Positions 1 to 10,013 of a stretch of DNA of 64,000 nucleotides are shown here, piece by piece (positions within the stretch are counted from its first letter, which is position 1; the number at the start of each line of letters is the position of its first letter). The stretch is from Actinomyces gerencseriae DSM 6844. Its GTDB lineage: Bacteria > Actinomycetota > Actinomycetes > Actinomycetales > Actinomycetaceae. The notes under the pieces are model-generated. The model saw only the letters and a program-made list of their open reading frames with translations. It was not told the origin of the DNA and did not search any database. The stretch lies in assembly GCF_000429265.1 (NCBI RefSeq), contig NZ_AUBN01000009.1, positions 1 to 64,000 on the forward strand. Direction: 5' to 3'. The position numbers were made by a program, and so were the translations under genes.

Positions 1-170
1 CACACCCCCCCCACACCGGGGGGACCCGCACCGAGCACGAACCCGCGTCCACTATGCAGACCACCACCAACCCACCCCCACCCCCGAACAAACGGCGGCG
101 GCGGGGGCCGGAGGACCACAACCACCCACAACACCACAGAGCAGCACGCGCACCACACACCCCACCACAC

Positions 171-289
171 GTCTCGGTGGTCATAGCGGGGAGGCAACGC
201 CCGGACCCATCCCGAACCCGGAAGCTAAGACCCCCAGCGCCAATGGTACTGCGCCCGCCAGGACGCGGAAGAGCAGGACACCACCGAGC
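171..289 (+). rRNA. rrf: 5S ribosomal RNA
   Basis: The sequence matches the 5S rRNA consensus along its length. A GGTGGTCATAGCG start block is followed by an ACGCCCGG helix, the conserved CCCGAACCCGGAAGCTAAG loop, CAGCGCCAATGGTACTGC, and AGAGCAGGACACCACCGAG. The ends pair as the terminal helix: CTCGGTGG at 173-180 with CCACCGAG at 281-288. The length of about 119 nt is normal. The 23S gene must lie beyond the left edge. The flanks (1-170 and 290-376) are A/C-rich and very T-poor on this strand, hold no gene, and look like rRNA operon spacer and trailer. Confidence 0.95.
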
Positions 290-376
290 ACACACCACCC
301 CCCCCACCACCCACAAAAACGGCGGCAAACGGGGGAAACAAACAACAACCAGACGTGCTCCCTAGGTCTTCCGACC

Positions 377-1777
377 GTGCCTACGTCCGTTTGCATGGGC
401 CACCATTATTACGTGAATATCCCATACGACCCCAATCATCCAGAGCCGGAGCTCGAAGCCGATCGGCTCATGCTGCAATCGGCAGTCGTGCTTCGCCTCG
501 GTAGGCTCATGCTGGCCTCGGGAGCTGGCTCCTATCGTGTGAAGTCGTCAATGGCGAGGGCGGCCTCGGCAGTCGGGTTGGATCGTCATGAGGCCACCGT
601 GACCATGACGGAACTCGTGACCTCGTCTTTTGTTGGCGAACGTTTCCGTACGGAGACCTGCGAAGTGCGCCGCGTTGGTGTCAATGTGGACCGCCTCGAG
701 GCTCTACGGCGAATCGTGCACGACCTACGTGCCCATGAGACGGTCGAGCACCTTAACCGGAAGCTCGACGAGATCGAGGGGATGCATGCCCTGTACGGCG
801 GCTTCGCCAACGCTGCGGCGTCCGGCGTGGCATGCGCGGGGTTCTGCTTCCTCAACCAAGGAGGGTGGGTCGAGTGCCTGTCCGTTCTCGCTGCGGCTTT
901 CATCGGTCAGTTCGTGCGGCGACAGATGCTCGGGCGCCAGTATCAGCACTTCTTCACCTGGATGGTGTGCGGCGTCGTCGCCTCCGGGGTCTATATGAGC
1001 ATCGTGAGCCTGCTCCACGTCACGGGTGCCGTCACCGGTGATCATCAAGGTGGAATCATCTCCGCGATCCTGTTCCTCATCCCCGGGTTTCCCATGGTGA
1101 CCTCCATGCTCGACCTGGCGCGTCAGGATTTCTCCAGCGCCTTGTCCCGTGCCGCTTACGTACTCGTCGTTATGGCGTCGGCGGGCGTAGCCGTGTGGAC
1201 GGTGACCTTCCTCTTCCACTGGGAGGTGGGGGCGACCGATGTCGCCGTCCCCAGTGGTTTCCTGTTGCATGCACTGCGGTGCTTCTGCTCCTTCATCGCG
1301 GCTTACGGTTTCGCCATGCTCTTCAATGCGGGGGCCAAGGCCTCGTTGCTGGCGGCCGTCGTCGGCGCGTTGGCGAATACGGGACGCCTTGTACTGATTG
1401 ACGAGTTTCATGTGCCGTGGCAGTTGGCCGTGGGCCTCGCCGCCGTGACCATCGGTCTGCTCGCGCAGCTCTTCGTCTCGCGCGCCTCCCTGTCGCGTGT
1501 CGCCCTCTCCGTGCCTGCGGTCGTCATCATGATCCCGGGTGTGCCCTTCTACCGGGCGATCTCCGCGCTCAATAATCAGACCGTTGAGGCGAACGTCGCC
1601 GTTGGGCAGGCCGCGGGCAACCTGGCCGAGGTTTTCTTCGTCATCACTGCGATCGGAGTCGGTCTGGCTGTCGCACGAATCCTTACCGACCACAACTGGC
1701 GTCATGACGTCGCCACGTCCGAGCATGTCATCCTGCCCGAATCACACGGAAGTGCTATGGAACGGGGCCGCGGCTGA
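377..1777 (+). CDS. ThrE-family threonine/serine exporter
   Basis: This is a 466-residue membrane protein of the ThrE family (DUF1212 plus DUF3815 halves), which exports threonine and serine in corynebacteria. The cytoplasmic N-terminal part (about residues 28-140) carries the family hallmark LRLGRLMLASGAGSYRVK and the VTMTELVTSSF segment. From about residue 145 to 445 there are roughly ten hydrophobic segments, including ISAILFLIPGFPMVTSMLD and a second PAVVIMIPGVPFYRAI repeat. That duplicated 'IPG' motif fits the two fused halves. The GTG start at 377 is uncertain: ATG at 395 or 470 would also keep the domain. The gene stands alone after the rRNA operon and converges on the macro-domain gene. 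Confidence 0.85.
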   Translation: MPTSVCMGHHYYVNIPYDPNHPEPELEADRLMLQSAVVLRLGRLMLASGAGSYRVKSSMARAASAVGLDRHEATVTMTELVTSSFVGERFRTETCEVRRVGVNVDRLEALRRIVHDLRAHETVEHLNRKLDEIEGMHALYGGFANAAASGVACAGFCFLNQGGWVECLSVLAAAFIGQFVRRQMLGRQYQHFFTWMVCGVVASGVYMSIVSLLHVTGAVTGDHQGGIISAILFLIPGFPMVTSMLDLARQDFSSALSRAAYVLVVMASAGVAVWTVTFLFHWEVGATDVAVPSGFLLHALRCFCSFIAAYGFAMLFNAGAKASLLAAVVGALANTGRLVLIDEFHVPWQLAVGLAAVTIGLLAQLFVSRASLSRVALSVPAVVIMIPGVPFYRAISALNNQTVEANVAVGQAAGNLAEVFFVITAIGVGLAVARILTDHNWRHDVATSEHVILPESHGSAMERGRG

Positions 1778-1856
1778 GAAGGGGACTGCGGGCCATGAAC
1801 CTCGGCGTCGGAGCGGGACGTGAGCGCTGGGCGTGTTACGGCGTTGCGTGCAGAAG

Positions 1857-2489
1857 TTATTCTGACCGACGGAAATCGATTTCCGTCTCGAAGACATCCA
1901 GAAGACGTTGATTGAACAGGACGAAGCGGATGAGGTCCACGGTCGTGCCGGCGGACGGCTCGACCGTCGCTCCGTCTTCCTCGTCCGATGGCGATGGCGC
2001 GTCCGTCGGCTCGCAGGTCCTGTCGCTTGTCCTGAGATCGGTCTCGTCCTTGGAGATGGTGAAGGCGTGTGCAGCGGCAATACCGATTCGGGCGACGTCG
2101 CGCGCCTCCCAGCCGTAGACCCCGGCTGAGACCGCGGGGAGGGAGACGCTCGTGCAGCCGAGCTCGTTCGCGAGCCTCAGCGAGTTCACGAAGGCGGCGC
2201 GCAGGAGTGCGGGATCAGTCTGCCCCGCGTGGCGGTTCGGCCCGACCGTGTGAATGACCCACCGACAGGGCAGGTTGAAGGCGCGCGTGGCCACAGCCTC
2301 GCCAACGGGGAGCCCCTTCGGCAACGCGGTCCGCCGCAGTTCTTGACAGGCGCGGAGCAGGCGCGGGCCCGCGGCCCGGTGGATGGCGCCGTCGACGCCT
2401 CCTCCGCCGAGCAGGCTGGAGTTGGCCGCGTTGACGATCGCGTCGGTGCTCTCGCGCGTGATGTCACCGAGGACTGCTTCAATGGTCAT
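1857..2489 (-). CDS. Macro domain protein (ADP-ribose binding/hydrolysing)
   Basis: This 210-residue protein has a macro domain at about residues 1-140. It shows the ADP-ribose-binding signatures VNAANSSLLGGGGVDGAIH (about 20-38) and LPAVSAGVYGWE (about 118-129). YmdB-like members hydrolyse O-acetyl-ADP-ribose or remove ADP-ribose from proteins. The last 65 residues are an acidic, Ser/Thr-rich segment followed by a short hydrophobic end; this tail is not part of the standard fold. The start codon lies 4 nt after the transporter stop, so the two genes are almost certainly cotranscribed. The substrate here cannot be read from sequence. Confidence 0.88.
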   Translation of the reverse strand: MTIEAVLGDITRESTDAIVNAANSSLLGGGGVDGAIHRAAGPRLLRACQELRRTALPKGLPVGEAVATRAFNLPCRWVIHTVGPNRHAGQTDPALLRAAFVNSLRLANELGCTSVSLPAVSAGVYGWEARDVARIGIAAAHAFTISKDETDLRTSDRTCEPTDAPSPSDEEDGATVEPSAGTTVDLIRFVLFNQRLLDVFETEIDFRRSE

Positions 2490-2493
2490 AGCG

Positions 2494-4107
2494 TCACAGG
2501 CCGCCGAGTACTTGGGCGATGAAGATCTTCACGATCATGGCTACCGGGTAGACCATGGCGTACCCCAGGGCCACACGCGGGTCGGCGCCGGTACGCTCAT
2601 TGGCGAAGGCGAGGACGGCGGGCTGGGTCTGCGCCCCGCCCAGGAGGCCGGACAGACGCGTGCCGCCCATCTTCACGACCCATCTCATCGAGATGTACAG
2701 GCCCAGACCCACGATCGTGGTGATGATGAAGCCAGTGAGGAGGATCTTCTGCCAGTCACCGCCAGTGAAGGCATTGGTGATCTGGCCGCCGGCCTTCGTG
2801 CCGGCCTGGGCCAGAAAGATGAGCAGCCCGAACTCGCTGAGCACCGCTGTGGCGGTGAAGGGCATAGCGGTCACGAAGTTCCTGATGCGGCCGATCTTGC
2901 CGAAGATCAGCCCGACGATGAGCGTGCCCGCTGCCGATCCAATGGAGAACGTCGCCCCGGTAGGGGTCAGGAACTTCCACTCGCCGATGATGATGCCCAC
3001 GGCCATGCCCAGGCCCAACGCGACCGGGTTGATCGACGACAGGCCGCGGGAGGAGTCGCCGAAGAAGTTCGAGATCTCCGCCATGCGTCCTGTGGGTGCG
3101 ACCACGCGGACCCGGTCGCCTTGCTGGAGCACCAGGTCGGGGGTGCCCACCATATCGGTGTCACCGCGGCGAACACGGGAGACGGTGGCTCCGAACTTGT
3201 GGTCGATGTCCAGCTCGGCGACCGTGTGGCCGGCGAGCTTGGGGTCCGAGACCGTGATGCGCCGGAAATCGAGGTACCTGCGGTCCTCGATCAAGGAGTG
3301 GGAGGAGCCGTGCCCGAGAGCCGTGATCACCTGGTTGGTGGCGTCCTGGGATCCGACGACGGTGACCAGGTCATCCTTGAAGAGCTTGTCCTCCCGGGCC
3401 GGACGCGTGATCGGGCCCTGCTCGCCGCGGCGCAGACGGGAGAACTTCAGCTCCCCGGAGATCGTCTCGGCGATGTCGCCGATCATGGGGCCGTCGGAGC
3501 GTTCCACTCGGATGGTGCGGTTGACCAGAGGGGACGGTGTGTCCTTGTCGCTGCGGCGGTAGCGCAGGGCCAGCAGGCAGAAGAAGAGCATGCCGACGAC
3601 GCCGTAGAGGTAGGCGACCGCGTAGCCCACGGTGGCGATTGCGGTGCCATTCGGGTTGCCCGCGAGGACGGCCGCATTACCCGCCGCGGCCAGGGCGGGG
3701 GTATTGGTGATCGCACCGGCGTAGGTGCCCGCGATCATGGGGGCGCTCATACCCAGGGCGCGTCCAATGCCGAGGCCCGCGATCGCCGCGATGATGAAGG
3801 CCGCGAGCATGAGCGCCAGCGGTCCGAGGGCGGTGCGGATGACGTGGAAGAAGTTGGGGCCGGACTGGACGCCGATGGCGAAGGTGAAGACCGCCAGGCC
3901 CAGCGTGCCCAGGGGCGCGGGGATCTCGACGGCGACGCCCTCGGAGACGCCCAGCGCCGCCAGGGCGATGCCTGCGAACAGCACTGCGGCAGCACCCAGA
4001 CTCACGCTCTTGACCTTGATATGTCCGACGAGCATACCCAGCCCGACAAGCAGGAACAGGACGAGAACGGAGTTCTCGGACAGGTGGTGAAGCAGACCGA
4101 TGACCAC
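2494..4107 (-). CDS. AspT/YidE-family transporter with two RCK_C domains
   Basis: This 537-residue protein has the AspT/YidE layout. A first membrane bundle (about residues 10-185) and a second (about 365-535) flank two cytoplasmic RCK_C/TrkA_C regulatory domains (about 195-275 and 285-360). The two membrane halves each carry the repeat-like signature seen in this family: GAITNTPALAAA in the first and GGAQTQPAVLAFA in the second. Characterised relatives exchange aspartate for alanine; YidE and YbjL have no settled substrate, so the substrate is open. Translation starts at GTG 4107. The gene is divergent from ilvB and leads a two-gene unit with the macro-domain gene. Confidence 0.85.
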   Translation of the reverse strand: MVIGLLHHLSENSVLVLFLLVGLGMLVGHIKVKSVSLGAAAVLFAGIALAALGVSEGVAVEIPAPLGTLGLAVFTFAIGVQSGPNFFHVIRTALGPLALMLAAFIIAAIAGLGIGRALGMSAPMIAGTYAGAITNTPALAAAGNAAVLAGNPNGTAIATVGYAVAYLYGVVGMLFFCLLALRYRRSDKDTPSPLVNRTIRVERSDGPMIGDIAETISGELKFSRLRRGEQGPITRPAREDKLFKDDLVTVVGSQDATNQVITALGHGSSHSLIEDRRYLDFRRITVSDPKLAGHTVAELDIDHKFGATVSRVRRGDTDMVGTPDLVLQQGDRVRVVAPTGRMAEISNFFGDSSRGLSSINPVALGLGMAVGIIIGEWKFLTPTGATFSIGSAAGTLIVGLIFGKIGRIRNFVTAMPFTATAVLSEFGLLIFLAQAGTKAGGQITNAFTGGDWQKILLTGFIITTIVGLGLYISMRWVVKMGGTRLSGLLGGAQTQPAVLAFANERTGADPRVALGYAMVYPVAMIVKIFIAQVLGGL

Positions 4108-4382
4108 GGGTGAAGGAGCCTTCCGACGCCGCTGCTCGTCGGTGCGCAGCGGGAGTTGACGTACGAAGGACCAGTCTAACTCCCGTGCTCATAGGTCTGC
4201 GCCGCCTCGGATAGCCGGGCATCGGCGATCCTGTGGGCAGGTGCGCACCATATTCGTGATTCCACGATGCGAGATCGCCCCTCCGGCCGTTCGACTCGCA
4301 TCATGAGACCTTCTACGGTTGGGGGCGGTCGGCCGTGAGGCCGGTCCCGATCGCGTGGATCGCACAGAGAGGAGGGCGGAGG

Positions 4383-6176
4383 ATGGCACGCGGCAACGCT
4401 CCCTCGGCCCAGCAACCGCAGGACCACCAGTTGATGACGGGCGCCCAGGCGCTCGTGCGCGTGCTGGAGAGGGTCGGCGTCACCGACATCTTCGGCATGC
4501 CCGGTGGAGCCATCCTGCCCTTCTACGACCCGTTGCTCGCCAGCGATACGATCCGTCACGTGCTCGTGCGTCATGAGCAGGGCGCGGGGCACGCCGCCCA
4601 GGGATACGCCATGGTCACCGGTAAGCCGGGTGTCTGCGTGGTCACCTCCGGGCCGGGCGCCACCAATCTGGTCACCGCCATCGCCGATGCCCATATGGAC
4701 TCCGTGCCGCTGGTGGTGATCACCGGTCAGGTCGGCACCAGGGCGATCGGCACCGATGCCTTCCAGGAGGCCGATATCGTCGGTGCGACGATGCCTTTCG
4801 TCAAGCATTCCTTCCTCGTGACCACGCCCGAGGAGATCCCCGCGCGCGTCACCGAGGCCTTCCACATCGCCTCCACCGGTCGCCCGGGGCCCGTCCTCAT
4901 CGACGTCACCAAGAACGCTCAGGAGGGCATGACCGAGTTCCAGTGGCCGACCGGGCTCGACCTGCGCGGATACGCGCTTCCGGGCAGACCGAACCAGCGC
5001 CGCCTGGCTCAGGCCGCCGAGGTCATCGGTGCTGCTGAGCGACCCGTGCTCTACCTCGGCGGTGGTCTGAACCGGGCGGGTGTGGCGGTCGAGCAGCTCA
5101 CGGAGTTGATCGAACTCATCGGAGCCCCCTTCACAACGACGCTCACGGCGCTCGACGTCATGCCCACGGATCACCCTCTCAACCTGGGAATGCCCGGGAT
5201 GCACGGGACCGTGGCCGCCGTCGGAGCCCTTCAGCGAGCCGATGTCGTTGTCAGCCTCGGCGCCCGCTTCGATGATCGTGTCACGGGCAGGCCCGACACC
5301 TTCGCACGTCGTGCGGCGATCATCCACATCGACGTCGACCCCGCCGAGATCTCCAAGATCCGCACCGCGGACGTGCCGATCGTCGGCGACCTGGTCGACG
5401 TCGTCCCGGCTCTCATCGCGGCTTGTCGTGCGCAGTTCGCCGAGGAGCCGCGCGCCGAGATCGACCAGTGGCTCACCGAGGTCGCACACATTCGTGTCAC
5501 CTATCCCACTGATTGGACCGATACTGACGACGGTCTTCTCCAGCCCCAGGAGGTCATCACTCACCTGGACAGGGCCGCCGGTGAGGACACCATCTGGGTC
5601 ACCGGGGTCGGTCAGCACCAGATGTGGGCGGCCCACTACCTGCACTTCTCCCGACCGCGTTCCTGGCTGACCAGCGCTGGGGCCGGCACGATGGGCTACG
5701 GGGTGCCTGCGGCCATGGGCGCCAAGAAGGCTGCCCCGGATCGCCCGGTCTGGCTCATCGATGGTGATGGCTGCTTCCAGATGACCAATCAGGAGCTGGC
5801 CACCTGCACGCTCAATGATATTCCGATCAAGGTGGCTATCATCAACAACTCGTCGCTCGGCATGGTGCGCCAGTGGCAGACGTTGTTCTACGGGCAGCGA
5901 TACTCCAACACCGATCTGCACACCGGGGCCGGTACCAGGCGCATTCCCGACTTCGTCAAGATGGCCGACGCCTACGGAGCCGTCGCCATGCGCTGTGAAC
6001 GGCTCGAGGACCTCGATGACGTCATCGCCCGGGCCAATGTCATCAATGATCGGCCCGTCGTCATCGACTTCATCGTCTCCGCGGACGCTCAGGTGTGGCC
6101 GATGGTGGCCGCCGGGGTGTCCAACGACGAGATCCAGCACGCCCGCGGCATGAGCCCGGTGTGGGAAGAGGAGTGA
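4383..6176 (+). CDS. ilvB: Acetolactate synthase large subunit
   Basis: This 597-residue ThDP enzyme joins two pyruvates to acetolactate (Val/Leu), or pyruvate and 2-oxobutyrate to acetohydroxybutyrate (Ile). The N-terminal Pyr domain has the catalytic Glu in [14 protein letters not shown]. The middle domain is followed by a PP domain with the ThDP/Mg motif, [15 protein letters not shown] to [17 protein letters not shown] at 4383 is chosen because AGAGGAGGGCGG sits directly upstream; a GTG at 4335 would add 16 residues without matching the family. The 275-bp leader between the divergent transporter and ilvB has an 8-bp inverted repeat (4266-4273/4295-4302), but no leader peptide rich in Ile/Leu/Val codons was seen. 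First gene of ilvBNC. Confidence 0.97.
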   Translation: MARGNAPSAQQPQDHQLMTGAQALVRVLERVGVTDIFGMPGGAILPFYDPLLASDTIRHVLVRHEQGAGHAAQGYAMVTGKPGVCVVTSGPGATNLVTAIADAHMDSVPLVVITGQVGTRAIGTDAFQEADIVGATMPFVKHSFLVTTPEEIPARVTEAFHIASTGRPGPVLIDVTKNAQEGMTEFQWPTGLDLRGYALPGRPNQRRLAQAAEVIGAAERPVLYLGGGLNRAGVAVEQLTELIELIGAPFTTTLTALDVMPTDHPLNLGMPGMHGTVAAVGALQRADVVVSLGARFDDRVTGRPDTFARRAAIIHIDVDPAEISKIRTADVPIVGDLVDVVPALIAACRAQFAEEPRAEIDQWLTEVAHIRVTYPTDWTDTDDGLLQPQEVITHLDRAAGEDTIWVTGVGQHQMWAAHYLHFSRPRSWLTSAGAGTMGYGVPAAMGAKKAAPDRPVWLIDGDGCFQMTNQELATCTLNDIPIKVAIINNSSLGMVRQWQTLFYGQRYSNTDLHTGAGTRRIPDFVKMADAYGAVAMRCERLEDLDDVIARANVINDRPVVIDFIVSADAQVWPMVAAGVSNDEIQHARGMSPVWEEE

Positions 6177-6181
6177 GCGCC

Positions 6182-6694
6182 GTGAGCGAGAAGCACACAT
6201 TGTCCGTTCTGGTGGAGAACAAACCCGGCGTACTCACACGCGTCTCGGCACTGTTCACACGACGCGGCTTCAACATCCACTCCTTGGCCGTGGGCCCCAC
6301 CGAGCACGAGGACGTCTCGCGCATCACGGTGATCGCCGATGCCGAGGGGCCGGCCATGGAACAGGTCACCAAACAGCTCAACAAGCTGGTCAATGTCCTC
6401 AAGATCGTCGAGCTCGACCCTGCCGTCTCCGTTGGTCGCGAGCTCTTCCTCATCAAGGTGCGCGCCGATGACTCCAATCGCACTGCGGTGCTGCAGATCG
6501 TCGATCTCTTCCGAGCTCACGTCGTCGACGTGTCCCCGACCTCGGTGGTCATCGAGACGGTCGGCTCGGAATCGAAGGTCAGGGCACTGCTGGAGTCCTT
6601 GAGCCCCTACGGGGTCAAGGAGATCGTCCAGTCCGGTGCCGTCGCCATTACGCGCGGGCCGCGATCCATCACAGATCAACTCAAGGAGAAATGA
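6182..6694 (+). CDS. ilvN: Acetolactate synthase small (regulatory) subunit
   Basis: This 170-residue regulatory subunit binds IlvB and gives valine feedback inhibition. The N-terminal ACT domain (about 5-80) reads HTLSVLVENKPGVLTRVSAL and FNIHSLAVGPTE. A C-terminal ALS_ss_C domain follows, ending with ITRGPRSITDQLKEK. The GTG at 6182 lies 5 nt after the ilvB stop and gives the standard N-terminus; an upstream in-frame extension would run inside ilvB and lacks family similarity. It is cotranscribed with ilvB and ilvC. Confidence 0.96.
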   Translation: MSEKHTLSVLVENKPGVLTRVSALFTRRGFNIHSLAVGPTEHEDVSRITVIADAEGPAMEQVTKQLNKLVNVLKIVELDPAVSVGRELFLIKVRADDSNRTAVLQIVDLFRAHVVDVSPTSVVIETVGSESKVRALLESLSPYGVKEIVQSGAVAITRGPRSITDQLKEK

Positions 6695-7735
<1,041 letters not shown>

Positions 7736-7775
7736 GTCGTGCGACGGCGATCACGGGAAGGACGACAGACGTCGA

Positions 7776-7819
7776 CGGGCGGGTTCGCGGTCTGCTTCGG
7801 CGGGCCGCGAACCCGCCCG
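7776..7819 (+). terminator. Hairpin after ilvC
   Basis: A perfect 15-bp inverted repeat (7776-7790 with 7805-7819) encloses a 14-nt loop, starting about 40 nt after the ilvC stop. It has no T-run, as is common for hairpin terminators in high-GC actinobacteria. It is the strongest hairpin seen around the ilv genes and would end ilvBNC before the pseudogene. Confidence 0.65.
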
Positions 7820-7894
7820 GAAGTCACTCGACTCTGCGTGCGGTCGACCGGATGGGCTGGAGGCGCCGGTGCGCGAGAAATGAGGGGGATGCGT

Positions 7895-8651
7895 ATGCTC
7901 ACGCGCTTCGAGGTCTCGGGCTTCAAGAGCCTGAGGGACGTCGCCGTCGATTTCGGACCCTTCACCTGTATCGCCGGGCCGAACGGCGTGGGGAAATCGA
8001 ACCTCTTCGACGCGACCCGTCTGCTCTCCGCCTTTTCTCGCGCGTCGTTCTCAGAGGCTTTCAGTGAGATCCGTGCGGGTGACGGTCAGCGCGGGACTGT
8101 CCGCTCCATGCTTCCCTCGAGGTGCTGTCCGGCAAGGGTGATCTGCGGTTGGCGGCGGAGCTCATCGTTCCTACGACGACGAGAATCGCGGGCCGCGATA
8201 TTCGCCTGAATAATGCGTTCCTGCGCTATGAGATCGAAATCTCCGCCAACGATGCGGATGGAGTCGCTCCGCACCTCGGTGTTGTCCGCGAGTCCCTTGC
8301 GCCTCTGAGAATCGAGTCCCTGCTCGACCCCATGCGGCCGCTCTGCGCCGGCTACGTGGTTGAGGTGCGTCGGAGATGGCCTCGTGGTGATTCTTGTCCT
8401 TCGAGCCAAGCGCCATACGGGCCATGGACGGCGTCGACGAGGTCGGTTCGATCTCCACCACCGGTGCGCGCATGCCCGCTTGTCTCCATCAGCGGCAGCA
8501 GCGCGACGGGGAGGCGGCCTATGACGAGGTCCACCGGGCCGCGGTCGTCCTCGTCCCGGGCGATGTCCGTTCTGTCCGACTTCCAGGCGAAGCGGCTGTG
8601 AACCGCACCGATCTCGGTGATCTCGGTGCGGAACTGGACCGATCTCGATGA
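7895..8651 (+). pseudogene. Frameshifted AAA ATPase (RecF/OLD-like) remnant
   Basis: The start is well formed: AGGGGG precedes ATG at 7895, and the N-terminus reads FEVSGFKSLRDVAVDFGPF followed by a Walker A GPNGVGKSN, as in AAA_15/AAA_21 ATPases. Near 8105-8122 the likely continuation moves to another frame (VLSGKGDLRLAAELIVP to FLRYEIEISANDADGVAPH), running to about 8350. From about 8394 it moves to a third frame (EPSAIRAMDGVDEVGSIS, GARMPACLHQRQQRDGEAAYDEV). The C-terminal Walker B/signature half is missing. At least two frameshifts plus truncation make it a pseudogene. Its end overlaps a 29-nt dispersed repeat copy (8619-8647). The original role is unknown. Confidence 0.8.
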
Positions 8652-8775
8652 GAAGGAGTCGCTCGCAGCGTTTGCGCTACGGCTCCGCAACCAGGGGCGA
8701 TGATCCGCTCCGCCCAACGGCCCGCCATTCGGAACCCTCGTCTCGGATGAGGGGTGCACGGCATAGGGTCGGCTC

Positions 8776-9852
8776 ATGATCCAGGTGCAGAAGCAGACCG
8801 TCAGGCTGGCAGTGATCCCCGGGGACGGCATTGGAAGAGAGGTCGTTCCCGAGGGACTCAAAGTTCTGGCTGCCGTCCTGGATGGTACCGGTGTCGAGCT
8901 CGCCGCCACCGACTTCGACCTTGGAGCCGAACGCTGGCGCCGCACCGGCGAGACGCTCACAGACGCGGATCTCGATGCCATCAAGGATCATGACGTCATC
9001 CTCCTCGGCGCCGTCGGCGATCCCTCTGTCCCCTCCGGCGTCCTCGAACGCGGGCTGCTGCTGCGCCTGCGCTTCGCCCTGGACCATTACGTGAATCTGC
9101 GCCCCTCCACGTACTACCCGGGTGTGCCCACTCCGCTGGCGAACCCCGGCGATATTGACTTCGTAGTCGTCCGCGAGGGCACCGAGGGGCTGTACTGCGG
9201 CAACGGGGGAGCGGTCCGTGTGGGAACTGCTCACGAGATCGCCACGGAGGTGAGCGTCAACACCGCCTACGGGGTGGAGCGAGTCGTGCGCTATGCCTTC
9301 CAGCAGGCGCAGGCGCGTCCGGCCAAGCACCTGACCCTGGTCCACAAGCACAACGTGCTGGTCAATGCGGGTCACCTGTGGCTCCGCACCGTCGAGGATG
9401 TCGGTACCGAGTACCCTCAGGTGGCGGTCGATTACTGCCATGTGGATGCCGCCACCATCCACCTGGTCGCCGACCCCGGCCGCTTCGACGTCATTGTCAC
9501 CGACAACCTCTTCGGCGACATTCTCACCGACGAGGCAGGCGCCGTCACCGGCGGTATCGGTCTGTCCGCCTCGGGGAATATCAACCCCGACCGAGCCTTC
9601 CCGTCCATGTTCGAACCCGTCCACGGATCCGCCCCCGACATCGCGGGACGGGGCGAGGCCGATCCGACCGCCACGATCAGCGCCGTCGCCATGCTGCTCG
9701 AGCACATCGGGCAGCCCGGACCCGCGGCGCGCGTGCGCATCGCAGTTGACGCCGATATGGCCGCGCGGGCGGTTGCCAACGCCGCCGGCAGGCCCCTCGT
9801 CCGCTCCACGAGCGAGATCGGCGATGCGATTGTCGCGGAGCTCCGGGCATGA
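8776..9852 (+). CDS. leuB: 3-isopropylmalate dehydrogenase
   Basis: This 358-residue enzyme oxidatively decarboxylates 3-isopropylmalate in leucine synthesis, using NAD. The N-terminus [19 protein letters not shown] is the family nucleotide-side motif. Other hallmarks are the [14 protein letters not shown] loop, LVHKHNVL with the catalytic Lys, the metal-binding run [15 protein letters not shown], and [20 protein letters not shown] near the C-terminus. It is a monocistron-like gene after the ATPase pseudogene, 161 nt before ilvE. No leuA, leuC or leuD is in the window. Confidence 0.95.
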   Translation: MIQVQKQTVRLAVIPGDGIGREVVPEGLKVLAAVLDGTGVELAATDFDLGAERWRRTGETLTDADLDAIKDHDVILLGAVGDPSVPSGVLERGLLLRLRFALDHYVNLRPSTYYPGVPTPLANPGDIDFVVVREGTEGLYCGNGGAVRVGTAHEIATEVSVNTAYGVERVVRYAFQQAQARPAKHLTLVHKHNVLVNAGHLWLRTVEDVGTEYPQVAVDYCHVDAATIHLVADPGRFDVIVTDNLFGDILTDEAGAVTGGIGLSASGNINPDRAFPSMFEPVHGSAPDIAGRGEADPTATISAVAMLLEHIGQPGPAARVRIAVDADMAARAVANAAGRPLVRSTSEIGDAIVAELRA

Positions 9853-10013
9853 TCCGGCCCTGAGGCGGGACTGGCCGCCGGCGGGCTCTCAGGAGGTTGC
9901 TGTGCTGGCGTGCTGGGCTCGACCGTCGGTTCTCGATGAGACGACGATTCGGAACCGGTCAGCATGCGAGAAGAACCGATTGGGGTGGTGAGTGCGGCGG
10001 TACGCTGACCGGC

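Noticed and set aside
54-365. A 103-codon frame over the window start
   Set aside because: It runs straight through the 5S rRNA and its spacers; the product is Pro/His/Arg low complexity.
2383-4113. A 576-codon plus-strand frame opposite the AspT-like gene
   Set aside because: Highly charged Gly/Asp/Glu product mirroring the transporter; no family features.
4108-4382. Attenuator or leader peptide before ilvB
   Set aside because: An 8-bp inverted repeat is present, but no short frame rich in Ile, Leu or Val codons and no T-box motif was found.
4176-6200. A 674-codon antisense frame over ilvB
   Set aside because: It is the complement of a clear ThDP enzyme gene; the long open frame is a result of GC-rich codon use.
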